NCBI RefSeq assembly: GCF_029433395.1
Contig: NZ_JAQTHW010000001.1
Span: forward strand, 124,001 to 188,000
DNA from: Bifidobacterium sp. ESL0763
GTDB taxonomy: Bacteria > Actinomycetota > Actinomycetes > Actinomycetales > Bifidobacteriaceae
Reading direction: 5' to 3'
DNA: 64,000 nt
This document shows positions 15,110 through 25,070 of this stretch, one piece after another (position 1 is the stretch's first letter; every line of letters begins with the position of its first letter). The notes below the pieces were generated by a model that did not search any database, was not told where the DNA came from, and was given only the letters and a program-made list of their open reading frames with translations. A program made the translations under genes and the position numbers.

Positions 15110-17128
15110 TTACTGCCCGCCGGTACTACCGCCCTCACTTGAGCTCGGAGCCTGCGTGGCCAGGGTGATCGTGCTGCCCTTGTCGACCTGCTGGCCGGGG
15201 CCCGGGCTCATCGACGTCACCTTCGCGTTGTTGGCGTTCGGGCCGTTGACGCTGACCTGGAAGCCGGCGGCCTGCAGCAGCGCCCGCGCCTCGCCCAGCG
15301 ACATCGTGCCGTCGGTGGTGATGTTGGGCACCTGCACCTGCTCCTTGCCACGGGAGATGTAGACGGTGACCGAGGAACGCTGGGCCACCGAGGAGCCGGC
15401 GCCCGGGTCGGTGCGCGTGGCCGTGTCCTTCGGGGCGTTGGCGTACTCGGACTCCACCACCACGGAGAGGCCCGCGGAACTGAGCGTCTTGACTGCGGCG
15501 TCCTTCTGCTGGCCGGTGACGTCGGGCACCTTGGTCATGCCCGAGGAGACGTAGAGCATCAGCGTGGTGCCCTTGTCGGCCGGCTGCCCGGCGGCCGGAT
15601 CGGTGCGCGTGACGTGGTCCTTGACCACATCCGGGCTGTCCTCGGTCTGGGTGGCCGGCGAGACCTTGAACCCGGCCGATTTGAGGATGTCCTTGGCCTG
15701 CGCCTGCGTCTTGCCCTTCACGTTCGGCACCTGCCGGCTCTCGGGCCCGGCCGAGAACCAGACGATCACGGTCGACCCCTTGACGGCCTTGGCGCCGCCC
15801 TTCGGGGTCTGGCGGGTGAAGGTGCCCTTCGGCTTGCTGGAATCGGTGTCCTGCTCCACCTTCATCTTCAGCCCCACGCTGCTCAGCTGCTCGCGCGCGC
15901 GTGCCTGCGTGGTGGTGGAGGTGAAGGTCGGCACCGTGACGCTCTGCGGCTTGCGCATGTGGGTGATGCCGAAGACGATGCCCGCGATCGCGAGCACGGC
16001 GACGATGCCGCCGATGACCGAGGCGATGATGATTTTCTTCTTCTTGCGCTCGCGCTCCTCGGCCGCACGCTCGGTGCGGGTCTTGAGCGCGGTGCCGGCG
16101 CCCTGCGCGGCCGGCTGATAGGCGCCGGTGAGCGGGTCGAAGGCCTGGGTGGCGGTGGTCTCCACGGGGTTCATCGCCTCGGTGGCGGCCTCCTGCTCGG
16201 CCTGCTTGCGCTCCTTCATGTTGGCGAGGTCGGTGAGCGGGTTGAACGCCGCCGCCACCGGGATGCCGCCGTTCATGTAGGTGAGGATGTCGTTGCGGAA
16301 CTCCGCGGCCGTCGCGTAGCGGTTCTGGCGGTCCTTGGCCATCGACTTGCCGCAGATCTGATCCCACATCTTGGGCAGGCCGGGCACGATGGTGCTGGGC
16401 GGGGTGGCCACCTCGGAGACGTGCTGGTAGGCGATCGCCACGGCCGAATCGCCGGTGAAGGGCGCGCGGCCGGTGAGCATTTCGTAGAGCACGCAGCCGG
16501 CCGAGTAGAGGTCGGATCGCATGTCGACGGTCTCGCCGCGCGCCTGCTCCGGGGAGAGATACTGCGCGGTGCCGACCACGCCCTGCGACTGGGTCATCGT
16601 GGCCACGGAGTCGTCGAGCGCGCGGGCGATGCCGAAGTCCATCACCTTGACCATGCCCTGCTCGCTGATCATGATGTTGCCGGGCTTGATGTCGCGGTGG
16701 ATGATGCCCATGCGGTGCGAATAGTCCAGGGCGTTGAGGACGCCGAGCATCACCTGTTCGGTGTCGCGCTGGCTCAGCGGGCCGTTGGCCTTGATGATGT
16801 CGCGCAGGGTCTGGCCCTTGACGTACTCCATCACCAGGTAGGGCACGCGTTCGCTGCTGCCGTCGTCGTTGGTGATGGTCTCCTCGCCGGAGTCATAGAT
16901 GTTGACGATGTTGACGTTGTTCATCTGCGCCACGGAGTGGGCCTCGCGGCGGAAGCGGCGCAGGAAGATCTCGTCGTTGGCCAGGTCGGAGCGCATGATC
17001 TTGACGGCGACCACGCGTCCCAGGCGTGTGTCCTGCGCGACGTGGACCTCCGCCATGCCGCCCCTGCCGATCAGACGGCCAAGCTGATAGCGGCCGTCCG
17101 CGAGTGCCGCTGGCATATTGGTGCTCAT
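15110..17128 (-). CDS. pknB: Ser/Thr protein kinase PknB with four PASTA repeats
   Basis: A 672-residue transmembrane Hanks-type kinase. Glycine loop GRGGMAEV, ATP lysine K43 (VAVKIM), catalytic HRD at 144-146, DFG at 164-166, activation segment with TMTQSQGVVGTAQYLSPEQ. A juxtamembrane linker is followed by KKKK and a TM helix (IIIASVIGGIVAVLAIAGIVFGI near residue 370), then four PASTA repeats that bind muropeptides/lipid II. PknB phosphorylates division and wall-synthesis proteins, and FHA proteins read the marks; PstP reverses it. Last gene of the seven-gene operon; its ATG overlaps the pknA stop by 4 bp. Confidence 0.96.
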   Translation of the reverse strand: MSTNMPAALADGRYQLGRLIGRGGMAEVHVAQDTRLGRVVAVKIMRSDLANDEIFLRRFRREAHSVAQMNNVNIVNIYDSGEETITNDDGSSERVPYLVMEYVKGQTLRDIIKANGPLSQRDTEQVMLGVLNALDYSHRMGIIHRDIKPGNIMISEQGMVKVMDFGIARALDDSVATMTQSQGVVGTAQYLSPEQARGETVDMRSDLYSAGCVLYEMLTGRAPFTGDSAVAIAYQHVSEVATPPSTIVPGLPKMWDQICGKSMAKDRQNRYATAAEFRNDILTYMNGGIPVAAAFNPLTDLANMKERKQAEQEAATEAMNPVETTATQAFDPLTGAYQPAAQGAGTALKTRTERAAEERERKKKKIIIASVIGGIVAVLAIAGIVFGITHMRKPQSVTVPTFTSTTTQARAREQLSSVGLKMKVEQDTDSSKPKGTFTRQTPKGGAKAVKGSTVIVWFSAGPESRQVPNVKGKTQAQAKDILKSAGFKVSPATQTEDSPDVVKDHVTRTDPAAGQPADKGTTLMLYVSSGMTKVPDVTGQQKDAAVKTLSSAGLSVVVESEYANAPKDTATRTDPGAGSSVAQRSSVTVYISRGKEQVQVPNITTDGTMSLGEARALLQAAGFQVSVNGPNANNAKVTSMSPGPGQQVDKGSTITLATQAPSSSEGGSTGGQ

Positions 17129-18870
17129 TGCTCCTCCTCTTGGTTCTCTGGTGAAGTGCTGTCCTCCGGCGCCGCGCCTGTGGCGGGTTCGCCGGGTTGT
17201 TGCTCGGATTGTGCGGGTTGGCCAGATTGTGCGTCAGGTCGCCTATCTGGTTGCGCGCCGGTTGCGCCGGGTGGCCCGGCCGTGGTGCTGGCGCCGAGTG
17301 TCGGCGTGGGCGGAAGGTCGATGTCCTTGATGGCCTGCAGCGTCTCCGAAAGCTGGTGCATCGCGGCCTTGGCGGCCGGCGAGTAGTCGCCGGAGTCGGC
17401 GCTGGCGTCGGTTGCGCTGTCGGTATCGTTACTGGTATCGGTCATGCTTGGACCGAGTGTATCCTCGTTCGATATCGTTTCGCCGGACGTGCCCACAGTG
17501 TGGGGCTCGAAGGACCGTGGCGTGGCGGAGTTGGCGCTCGCGGCCGCACCGTTGGTATCGGTGCCGTTCGCATACGCGTCGTCCGCACCATCCGTACTGA
17601 TGCCCAGACCGTCCGCATGCACTTCGGTGTCGTCGTCGAGGTCGCTCGTAGGGCCGTCGTCGGCATCGGATCCGGGTTCGACGGACGCGGGCGTGGCCGC
17701 TTCCGGAGGCTGGACATCGCCGGCGGCGTGGCTCTGGATGCTGCGGGGCTGCTCACCGGCCATATCGTCGGCCATATCGTCGGCCATATCGTCGGCATGG
17801 ATGTAATCGTCCTGGCCGTAACCTGTCTGCCCGTTATCCGCAACCGGCGCATCAACGCCATCCACATCGTCCGCGGAACCCAGGAAGCCCTCGCCGTCAG
17901 CGCCATCGGTGGGAAGCGACGGCGGCAGCACCGAAGAAGTCCCGCTTCCAGCGACGCCATCGAGCGTGTAGGGGGCGCTGACCACGCGGCGTGCGATGCG
18001 CCCGTCGCGCCTGATCATGATCGGGTCGTTGAGCGCGGCCTGCTGGTCCATGAGCCGGCGTTCGATGCGCGAAAGCGTGCGGGAGACCACCAGCGCGTCC
18101 TTCGGGCGGTCGAGCGGGTCCTTGGCGAGCATCGACATCACGAACTCGTTGAGCTGCACGTCGACGGTGTCGGGCAGCGGCGGCACGGCCTCGTTGACAT
18201 GCGCGGCGGCGATATCGACGGGCGTGGCCCCGGTGAACGGACGGTGGCCGCACAGCCCTTCGTAGGCCACCACGCCCAGCGAGTAGATGTCGGACTGCGG
18301 GGTGGCCTGCTTGCCCTGCGCCTGCTCCGGCGAAATGTATTGGGCGGTGCCCACCACCATGCCGTCCTGCGTGATCTGGGCCTGGTTGGTGGAATAGGAG
18401 ACGCCGAAATCGGTGATCTTCACCTCGTCGTCCTCGGAGACCATGATGTTGGCCGGCTTCACGTCGCGGTGGATGACCCCGTGCGAATGCGCCACGTAGA
18501 GCCCGCGCGCCACCTGCACCAGGATGGGCAGCAGCTCCAGCGGGTCCATCGCGCCCTCGCGGCGGTAGAGGTCCGCCAGGGAGTCGCTCGGCACGTACTC
18601 CATGATGAGGAAGCCGATGCCGTCATGCTCGTAGTAGTCGAAGAGCGCGGCGATATTGGGATGGGCGAGATTGGCAGAATTGTGCGCCTCCATACGCAGC
18701 CGGCGCAGCTTCGCCTCCACGTCCTTGGCGTCCCCTCGCAGCGCCTTGATGGCCACGACCTTGTTGAGCTGGATGTCGTAGCCTTTCCAGACCTCGCCCA
18801 TCCCGCCTTGCGCGAGGCGGCGGTCGAGCCGGTAGCGGCTGTGAATCAATTGACCTTCGACGAGCCTCAT
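17125..18870 (-). CDS. pknA: Ser/Thr protein kinase PknA-like, without visible TM segment
   Basis: A 581-residue Hanks kinase. AQGGMGEV loop, lysine K42, HRD at 134-136, DFG at 154-156, GTAQYISPEQAQGK activation/P+1 loop. The kinase domain ends near residue 275; about 300 hydrophilic residues follow, rich in Asp, Gly, Ser, Thr and Pro, with a short triple repeat ADDMADDMADDMA (DNA 17762-17797). I see no hydrophobic stretch long enough for a membrane span, unlike mycobacterial PknA. It overlaps pbpA and pknB by 4 bp each. It likely acts with PknB on cell shape; the long tail may be a phospho-target or scaffold (inference). Confidence 0.93.
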   Translation of the reverse strand: MRLVEGQLIHSRYRLDRRLAQGGMGEVWKGYDIQLNKVVAIKALRGDAKDVEAKLRRLRMEAHNSANLAHPNIAALFDYYEHDGIGFLIMEYVPSDSLADLYRREGAMDPLELLPILVQVARGLYVAHSHGVIHRDVKPANIMVSEDDEVKITDFGVSYSTNQAQITQDGMVVGTAQYISPEQAQGKQATPQSDIYSLGVVAYEGLCGHRPFTGATPVDIAAAHVNEAVPPLPDTVDVQLNEFVMSMLAKDPLDRPKDALVVSRTLSRIERRLMDQQAALNDPIMIRRDGRIARRVVSAPYTLDGVAGSGTSSVLPPSLPTDGADGEGFLGSADDVDGVDAPVADNGQTGYGQDDYIHADDMADDMADDMAGEQPRSIQSHAAGDVQPPEAATPASVEPGSDADDGPTSDLDDDTEVHADGLGISTDGADDAYANGTDTNGAAASANSATPRSFEPHTVGTSGETISNEDTLGPSMTDTSNDTDSATDASADSGDYSPAAKAAMHQLSETLQAIKDIDLPPTPTLGASTTAGPPGATGAQPDRRPDAQSGQPAQSEQQPGEPATGAAPEDSTSPENQEEEQ

Positions 18871-20333
18871 TTGCCCAGTGCCTCCTCCATCATCGCTTTC
18901 ATGATCGGGCCGGCCGCGTAGCTGCCGAGCACGTCCGTGTTGTGCACCACCACCGCCACGGCGATCTGCGGGTTGTCCGCGGGCGCGAAGCCGATCACCC
19001 AGCCGTCGATGCTCGAGTTGCCCACACCGATCTGCGCGGTGCCGGTCTTGGCCGCCACCTGCGTGCCGTTGATGGCCAGGTTGGCGTTCTCCTTGGTGAC
19101 CACGGCCCTCATCATCTCGTTGAGCTTGCCGGCGGTGTCTCGGCTCATCGGCGTGCTCATCACGGTGGGCATGGTCTTCGAGATCACCGACAGGTCGCTG
19201 GAACGCACGCGGTCGACCAGCGTCGGCTTCATCAGCACGCCGTTGTTGGCGATCGAGGCGGCGATCATCGCGTTCTGCAGCGGGGTCTCCTGGGTGTCGC
19301 CCTGGCCGATGGAGGCCAGCGCGAGCTTGTCGGGAGCCGCGTCGGTGGGGAACTTCGACGACATCGCCTGCATCGGGCTGCCGGTGCTTTCCGAGCCGTC
19401 GATCTTCACCGGGGAGTCGAAGCCGAACTTCTTGGCCTGGTCCTCGATGGCCTTGCTGCCCAGCGAGACGCCCAGCTGCGCGAAGGCGGTGTTGGACGAA
19501 TAGGCCAATGCGTCCTCGAAGGATATCTTGCCGTCAACGCCGTTGGCCTGGCCCTCCACATTGGTCAGCTGCGTGGCCGTGTTGGGCAGCGTGTAGCTGG
19601 CGCCGGCGGGGATCTGGGTGTCGGGCTGGTAGTTGCCGGATTCGAGCGCGGCCGCGGCCACCACCGTCTTGAAGGTGGACCCGGGCGGGTAGAGCTGCGA
19701 GACGGTGCGGTTGAGCATGGGGTTCGAGTCCTCGCTGGTGAGCTGCGCGTACTCCTGGTTGACCTGCTTGCTGTCGTGGCCGGCCAGGGAGGAGGGGTCG
19801 TAGCTCGGCGTGGAGACCATCGCGAGGATGCGGCCGGTCTTGGGCTCGATGGCCACGGCCGCCGCGTCGCGCCCGGCGAGCTGGTTGTAGGTGGTGGCCT
19901 GCAGCTTCGGATCGATGGAGGTCTCGATGGAGGCGCCCTTGTTCTCGCTGCCGGTGAAGACCGACTTGAACTTCTGCCACGCCAGCTGGTTGGATTCGCC
20001 GGTGAGCAGCTTGTTGCGCGAGGCCTCGATGCCGCGGTCGGCGCGCTGGCTCACCGAGAAGTAGCCGGTCACCGGCGCGTAGAGCTTGCCGTCGCCGTAG
20101 GAACGCTGGTATTCGAAGGGGTCGTTGATCGGCTCGGACTTGGCCAGCACGGTGCCGTCGGCGGCGAGGATCGAGCCGCGCGGGGCGCCCACCTCGTGGT
20201 AGAGGCTGCGGCGGTTGCGCGGGTCGGAGTTGAGCGCGTTGGCGCGGATCGCGGTGATCGCGGTGCTCGAAAGGCCCAGGACGGTGAAGAGGACGACCAC
20301 GGCCGTGAAGAGCTGACGAAGGTACTTGTTCAT
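18867..20333 (-). CDS. pbpA: Class B penicillin-binding protein PbpA (transpeptidase)
   Basis: A 488-residue membrane-anchored transpeptidase. N-terminal TM (LFTAVVVLFTVLGLSSTAI), an N-terminal class B module (GAPRGSILAADGTVLA), catalytic Ser219 in STFK, SSN at 279-281 and KTGTA near residue 432. It cross-links peptidoglycan with the SEDS glycosyltransferase encoded just upstream. Length equals that of mycobacterial PbpA. Four-bp overlaps with both neighbours show tight co-translation. Confidence 0.95.
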   Translation of the reverse strand: MNKYLRQLFTAVVVLFTVLGLSSTAITAIRANALNSDPRNRRSLYHEVGAPRGSILAADGTVLAKSEPINDPFEYQRSYGDGKLYAPVTGYFSVSQRADRGIEASRNKLLTGESNQLAWQKFKSVFTGSENKGASIETSIDPKLQATTYNQLAGRDAAAVAIEPKTGRILAMVSTPSYDPSSLAGHDSKQVNQEYAQLTSEDSNPMLNRTVSQLYPPGSTFKTVVAAAALESGNYQPDTQIPAGASYTLPNTATQLTNVEGQANGVDGKISFEDALAYSSNTAFAQLGVSLGSKAIEDQAKKFGFDSPVKIDGSESTGSPMQAMSSKFPTDAAPDKLALASIGQGDTQETPLQNAMIAASIANNGVLMKPTLVDRVRSSDLSVISKTMPTVMSTPMSRDTAGKLNEMMRAVVTKENANLAINGTQVAAKTGTAQIGVGNSSIDGWVIGFAPADNPQIAVAVVVHNTDVLGSYAAGPIMKAMMEEALGK

Positions 20334-22213
20334 CGTGCGCCTCCCTGTGCCGTGTTTCGTGAGCTGTTGCCGGTGCCGATGCCAAGGGTAGCGGAGACGT
20401 TGCCCGCCGGGGCGCCGGATGCGCTGCCGGAGGCATTGCGCTGGGCGGCGTTCGAGGCGGTGCGGGGCGCGGCCGGAACGGTCGACGTTGGCGCCGGAGC
20501 CGGTGGCTGGGAGGCCATGGCCGGGAACGCGCTGGTGGCCTGCTCGGGTTCGGCCGCGGCTGGAACGGTGGTGTTGTTGGCGTGGCTGGAGTCACGTTCC
20601 TGGCTGGCATTGTTGCCATGGCTGGCCGGGCGCCTCGGATGGGTGAGGCCGGCCAGCCATCCCGACTTGGCGTTCGTGGCGCTATGGCGTCCGCGCGAGG
20701 GACGGCGGTCCTGGCGCGGGTCCGCAGCCCGACCTGCGTTGGCACTGTTTTCATTGCCTTCGTCGCCTTCGCCGTTGCCGTTATCGCTGGACGAGGTGCG
20801 CAGGGCCCGGGGCGTGCGGTGTGCGGCGTTGGCCTCCTCGCGCTGCCGGGTGGCCTCGCGGTTGTTGATGGCGACCATGGCCTGGTACTGCATCGTGGTG
20901 GAGAGCTCGTCATCCGGCTCCGGCTTGTTGGCCGAGTTCGAGATGACGATGAGCAGCGCGGCGAGGATATAGTTCGCCAACAGCGACGAGCCGCCGGCGG
21001 CCATATAGGGCATGGTCAGGCCGGTCATGGGGATGACCAGCGTGATGCCGCCGACCACCGTGAACACCTGGAAGGCCATGGTGAAGGCCAGGCCCGAGGC
21101 GAGCAGCTTGCCGAAGCCGTCCTTGATCTTCATGGCCGTGACGATGCCGGAGGTGATGATGATCAGGTAGAGCCCGAGGATGGCCAGCAGGCCGGTGAGC
21201 CCCAGTTCCTCGCCGAGCGAGGCGTAGATGAAGTCGGAGTTGGCCAGCGGGGTGAGCCCGGGATGGCCCTGGCCGAGGCCCGTGCCCAGCAGGCCGCCCG
21301 CGGCGAGGCCGAAGAGACCGGTGACCAGCTGGTAGGAGCTGCCGGCGGAACGGTTGTAGACGCTCGGATCGAAGGGGTGCAGCCAGCCGTCGACGCGGTA
21401 GCCGACGTGGGCGAAGACCTTCACCGACACCACCGCGGCCAGCGCGAAGGCGATGCCGCCGATGATCAGCCAGCTGCCGCGCCCGGTGGCCACGTAGAGC
21501 ATCGAGACGAACATCGCGAAGAACATCAGCGAGGTGCCGAGGTCATGCTGGATCACCAGCACGCCGATCGAGGCGAACCAGACGATGATGATGGGGCCGA
21601 GGTCCCTGATGCGGGGCAGCTGCAGGCCGAGGACCTTCTTGCCGCCCACCGCCAGCTGGTCGCGGTGGTCGAAGAGGTAGGCCGCGAAGAAGAAGGCGAG
21701 GAAGAGCTTGGCGAACTCGCCGGGCTGCAGGGTGTGCGAGCCGAAGCCGATCCAGATGCGCGCCCCGCCGATCTCCTTGCCCAGGCCCGGGATCATGGGG
21801 GAGAGCAGCAGCAGGATGCCCACCACCATGCTCACGTACGAGAAGCGGCGCAGCACGCGGTAGTCGCGCAGGGCGACGATGAGCGCGCAGGTGAGCAGCA
21901 GCGCGATGCACACCCACACCAGCTGGCGGAAGGCCACCGAGGTGTGGTCGGCGTAATCGATGCGCGCGATCATCATCGTGCCGATGGCCGTCAGCAGCAG
22001 CACGCACGGCAGGATGCCCTGGCTGGCGTAGGGCTGGAACTTGAGCAGCAAGCCCCACAGCACGATGAACAGCGCGGCCACCACCGTGAGGATGGCGACG
22101 AAGCGCGGCGGCACGGTGCTGTAGACGCGCTCGAACATCTGGAAGAACGCGATGCCCGCCAACACGATGGCGAGCAGGAGCAGGGAGAGCTGGCGAAGGT
22201 GCTTGGCGATCAT
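20330..22213 (-). CDS. rodA: SEDS family peptidoglycan glycosyltransferase RodA/FtsW type
   Basis: A 627-residue polytopic protein. The first ~440 residues hold roughly ten to twelve TM helices with SEDS landmarks: GLGKEIGGARIWIGFG, QPGEFAKL, QHDLGTSLM, GLGQGHPGLTPLANSDFIYA and MPYMAAGGSSL. It polymerises lipid II into glycan, paired with PbpA. The last ~180 residues form an Asn/Ala/Arg/Ser/Pro-rich tail not seen in typical RodA (about 400-470 residues). Position in the operon favours the RodA role over FtsW, which would be expected in the dcw cluster. Confidence 0.93.
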   Translation of the reverse strand: MIAKHLRQLSLLLLAIVLAGIAFFQMFERVYSTVPPRFVAILTVVAALFIVLWGLLLKFQPYASQGILPCVLLLTAIGTMMIARIDYADHTSVAFRQLVWVCIALLLTCALIVALRDYRVLRRFSYVSMVVGILLLLSPMIPGLGKEIGGARIWIGFGSHTLQPGEFAKLFLAFFFAAYLFDHRDQLAVGGKKVLGLQLPRIRDLGPIIIVWFASIGVLVIQHDLGTSLMFFAMFVSMLYVATGRGSWLIIGGIAFALAAVVSVKVFAHVGYRVDGWLHPFDPSVYNRSAGSSYQLVTGLFGLAAGGLLGTGLGQGHPGLTPLANSDFIYASLGEELGLTGLLAILGLYLIIITSGIVTAMKIKDGFGKLLASGLAFTMAFQVFTVVGGITLVIPMTGLTMPYMAAGGSSLLANYILAALLIVISNSANKPEPDDELSTTMQYQAMVAINNREATRQREEANAAHRTPRALRTSSSDNGNGEGDEGNENSANAGRAADPRQDRRPSRGRHSATNAKSGWLAGLTHPRRPASHGNNASQERDSSHANNTTVPAAAEPEQATSAFPAMASQPPAPAPTSTVPAAPRTASNAAQRNASGSASGAPAGNVSATLGIGTGNSSRNTAQGGAR

Positions 22214-24486
22214 TGGCTCGCCGCCTTCGGGTCGGCGCCAAAGGTCGCGTTGCCGGAATCAGCGGAGGTGCCGGAGTCGCCGGCCTTGCCTTGGTCGCTT
22301 TGGCTGTCTGGTTTGCTCGACTTGCTCTGGCCCGCGGGCTGGTCCTTGGGCGCGGTCTTGGCGTCGCTGTTGCCATCGTCTTTCGCGCGGGCGTCGGCGG
22401 TCCAGGGCAGCGGGGCGCTCTTGCCCTTGGAGGTCTTGAGGTTGCGGGCCTCCTTGCGGATCATGCGCACATGGCTGTGGGCGTCGTCGAGCGAATCGAC
22501 GGTGATGCCCTGGTCGAGCGCGTCGTCCCAGGACTGGGGCAGCTGCGAGCTGCTGATGTCCGTCGTCTCGATCTCGTGGGAGAGCCGCGCGCCGAAGAAG
22601 TTGGTGTTGACGCCCTGGTAGATCGCCACCTTGCCCTGGCTCTTGCCGAGATAGTACTTGGTCTGGCTCCACCGGTAGGCCCCGGCGCCGCCGCCGAGCA
22701 CCGCCACGACCACGACCACGGCGGCGATGATGATGGCGAGGCGCCAATGGGAATGGCGCTTGCGGGACTTCTGCTTGGCGCGCAGGCGCTTCTTGCGGAT
22801 CACGCGCGCGACCTCGGGGTCGTTCGGATCGGCGGAAAGGCGGCCGTCCTTCTTCTTGACCACCGGGATCTCGCCGGTGTCCATGTTGGCCTTGGTGTCG
22901 TTCTCGTCGCGCACGGCGGCCGGCTTGGCCACGTGGACCGGTTCGGTGGGAGCTGCGGCGACTTCGGCGGCCGCCTCCGAGATGCCGGGCTGCGACGGCG
23001 AGACGGATGCGGCGTCGGTTTGTGCGGCGGTGTTGGCCTCGGTATCGGCGGTTCCGGCCGAATCGTCGCCGAGGTCGCCGGCATCCGCGTCCGGGTCGGC
23101 GCCCGAAGCGGCAGGAGAGCTGGCGGCGGGACCATGCGAGAGCGCGGCCGCACGTAGGGCCGGGGACTGCTTGCCGAGCCTCAGCGCCGGGGCCGAGGCG
23201 ACCGGGACCTTGACGATGTCGGCGATGGCCTCGAGGTTCGAGCTCGCCGCCCCGCCGATCAGCGGGGTCTGGTGGGGGACGTCGAAACCGGTGGCGCTCA
23301 GGGCCAGGATGGCGTCGGCCACCACCGCCGTGACGTTGTCGGTGCTGCCGGCCTTCAGTGACATGGCCACCAGGCGCTGGGCGCATTCCTCGGAATCCGA
23401 GACAGTCGCGAGCACGTCCTCGATGGTCGTGTCCTCGAGCACGCCGCACAGGCCATCGGAGCAGAGCAGCCAGCGGTCGGTGGGCTCGGCCTTGATCACC
23501 GCGATATCGGGGTGCGGGTCGATGTCGAAATCGCCGAGCACGCGCATCACCACGTTGCGCTGCGGATGGTTGCGGGCCTCGGCCTCGGTGATGCGGCCGG
23601 TGTCGATGAGGTGCTGGACGTAGCTGTGGTCCTGGGTCATACGGCGCAGTTTGCCGTCGCGCAGCAGGTAGGCGCGCGAATCGCCGATATGGGTGACGAC
23701 CCAGTGGCCCGCGACCAGCGAGACCGCGGTGACCGTGGTGCCCATGCCTGCCAGGCTGCGCTCGCGCTTGGCCTTGCCCACGATCGCGTCGTGCGCGGCC
23801 ATGACGCTGGTCTCCATCATCGATGCGACGGAGGCCACGTCGGCGCTCGGGTCGTTCTGCTCGATGTGCGAAAGCGAGCGGATGGCGATGGTGGAGGCCG
23901 TGTCGCCGCCCGCGTGGCCGCCCATGCCGTCGCAGATGGCGATGAGGCGCTCGCCGGCGAAGGATGAGTCCTGGTTGTTGCTGCGCACCGTGCCCACGTC
24001 GGAGACGGTGGTGGAGTAAAGGTAGAGCGGCTGCGCCTCGCAGGGGGCGCCGGCGGCTGGGTCATCGGGCCGGGCCGGGCCGTCGAAGTCCACAGCCGGC
24101 TGCTCGGCGGTCTTGGTGACGCTGGGTGCGTCGGAAGTTTTGTCGGCGTCGGGAGCCTCGGATTTGCCGGAAGTGCCGGAAGCCTTTGTGGCCCTAGTCC
24201 TCTCAGCGGTCTCGCCGGTCTCATTGGTCTCGGAATCGTTGTGGCGCGAGGCATCGGCATGCCTGAGGTCCTCGGCCGAAGGAGGCGGAGGCGTCATGGT
24301 GCCCGATGCGTTTTCGCCGTGCTGGTCGCCTTGACCGTTCTGGTAGCCGTCGCCGCGGCCGGCGCCATGCCCGGAACCCGTCGCCGCGCTGGCGCTGGAG
24401 GCGGCGAGGTCGGAAAGGTCTTGGGAAGTCCTGGGATCGTGGGGATCTGAAGTCGTGATTCGCGAGGTTCCTTTCATGCGGATCAT
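22210..24486 (-). CDS. pstP: PP2C-type phosphoprotein phosphatase PstP
   Basis: A 758-residue protein by the ATG at 24486, which overlaps the fhaB stop as ATGA like the other junctions; ATG 24477 is an alternative. About 130 low-complexity residues precede the PP2C domain, recognised by SDVGTVRSNNQDS, ICDGMGGHAGGDTAS, GMGTTVTAV, THIGDSRAYLLRDG and TDRWLLCSDGL, with the metal-binding Asp residues in place. A variable linker follows, then a basic stretch, one TM helix (LAIIIAAVVVVVAVLGGGAGAY) and an extracytoplasmic tail. It dephosphorylates PknA/PknB and their targets. Mycobacterial PstP is about 510 residues; the excess is low-complexity sequence. Confidence 0.94.
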   Translation of the reverse strand: MIRMKGTSRITTSDPHDPRTSQDLSDLAASSASAATGSGHGAGRGDGYQNGQGDQHGENASGTMTPPPPSAEDLRHADASRHNDSETNETGETAERTRATKASGTSGKSEAPDADKTSDAPSVTKTAEQPAVDFDGPARPDDPAAGAPCEAQPLYLYSTTVSDVGTVRSNNQDSSFAGERLIAICDGMGGHAGGDTASTIAIRSLSHIEQNDPSADVASVASMMETSVMAAHDAIVGKAKRERSLAGMGTTVTAVSLVAGHWVVTHIGDSRAYLLRDGKLRRMTQDHSYVQHLIDTGRITEAEARNHPQRNVVMRVLGDFDIDPHPDIAVIKAEPTDRWLLCSDGLCGVLEDTTIEDVLATVSDSEECAQRLVAMSLKAGSTDNVTAVVADAILALSATGFDVPHQTPLIGGAASSNLEAIADIVKVPVASAPALRLGKQSPALRAAALSHGPAASSPAASGADPDADAGDLGDDSAGTADTEANTAAQTDAASVSPSQPGISEAAAEVAAAPTEPVHVAKPAAVRDENDTKANMDTGEIPVVKKKDGRLSADPNDPEVARVIRKKRLRAKQKSRKRHSHWRLAIIIAAVVVVVAVLGGGAGAYRWSQTKYYLGKSQGKVAIYQGVNTNFFGARLSHEIETTDISSSQLPQSWDDALDQGITVDSLDDAHSHVRMIRKEARNLKTSKGKSAPLPWTADARAKDDGNSDAKTAPKDQPAGQSKSSKPDSQSDQGKAGDSGTSADSGNATFGADPKAASQ

Positions 24487-25043
24487 CTCAATTCGAACGT
24501 CGTGGCGCCGATGCGGACCGGCACCCTGGCCTGCAGGATGACCGGGGCGGTGATGCGACGGTGATTGACGATGGTGCCGTTGGTGCTGCCGAGATCCTCG
24601 ATCGCCCACGAGCCGGACGTCGGATCCTCATAGACGCGGGCGTGCTGCGAAGAGACGAATTCGTCGTCAAGCACCACGGTGTTCGACGACGAGCGGCCAA
24701 GGGTGATCGTGCCGTTGCCCAGCGGCACCGACGAGCCGGCGAGCGGACCGTCGATGATGGTCAGCAGCGTCGGATTGACGTGGCCCAGCTGCGGACCTCC
24801 CATTTGCGAACCCGCACCGCGCCGCCGGCCACCTGCCGAGACGGGCGCGTTGGCCATCGCGGGCGCGGGCGCTGCCTCGACGGCGCGACGTGCCTTACGG
24901 GCGCTTTTGCGGTGCGCGCGGGACTTGTGCGGGCTCAGGGTCTTGACGTCCTGGCGCAGGGAACGCACCACGAGCCACACGAAGACCCACAGCAGCACGA
25001 GGAACCCGTACTTGAGGATCGCAAAGGTAAGTTCGGTGATCAT
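24483..25043 (-). CDS. fhaB: FHA domain protein FhaB (FipA-like)
   Basis: A 186-residue protein with an N-terminal TM helix (YGFLVLLWVFVWLVV), a basic linker, and a C-terminal FHA domain: GRSSSNTVVLDD, SSQHARV and DLGSTNGTIVN, containing the Arg, Ser, His and Asn that hold phosphothreonine. It reads Thr phosphorylation by PknA/PknB; in mycobacteria this protein works at the septum. It follows fhaA by 27 bp and overlaps pstP. Confidence 0.94.
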   Translation of the reverse strand: MITELTFAILKYGFLVLLWVFVWLVVRSLRQDVKTLSPHKSRAHRKSARKARRAVEAAPAPAMANAPVSAGGRRRGAGSQMGGPQLGHVNPTLLTIIDGPLAGSSVPLGNGTITLGRSSSNTVVLDDEFVSSQHARVYEDPTSGSWAIEDLGSTNGTIVNHRRITAPVILQARVPVRIGATTFELR

Positions 25044-25070
25044 ACGATGTGTTGGCTTTCGCGAGAGCCG

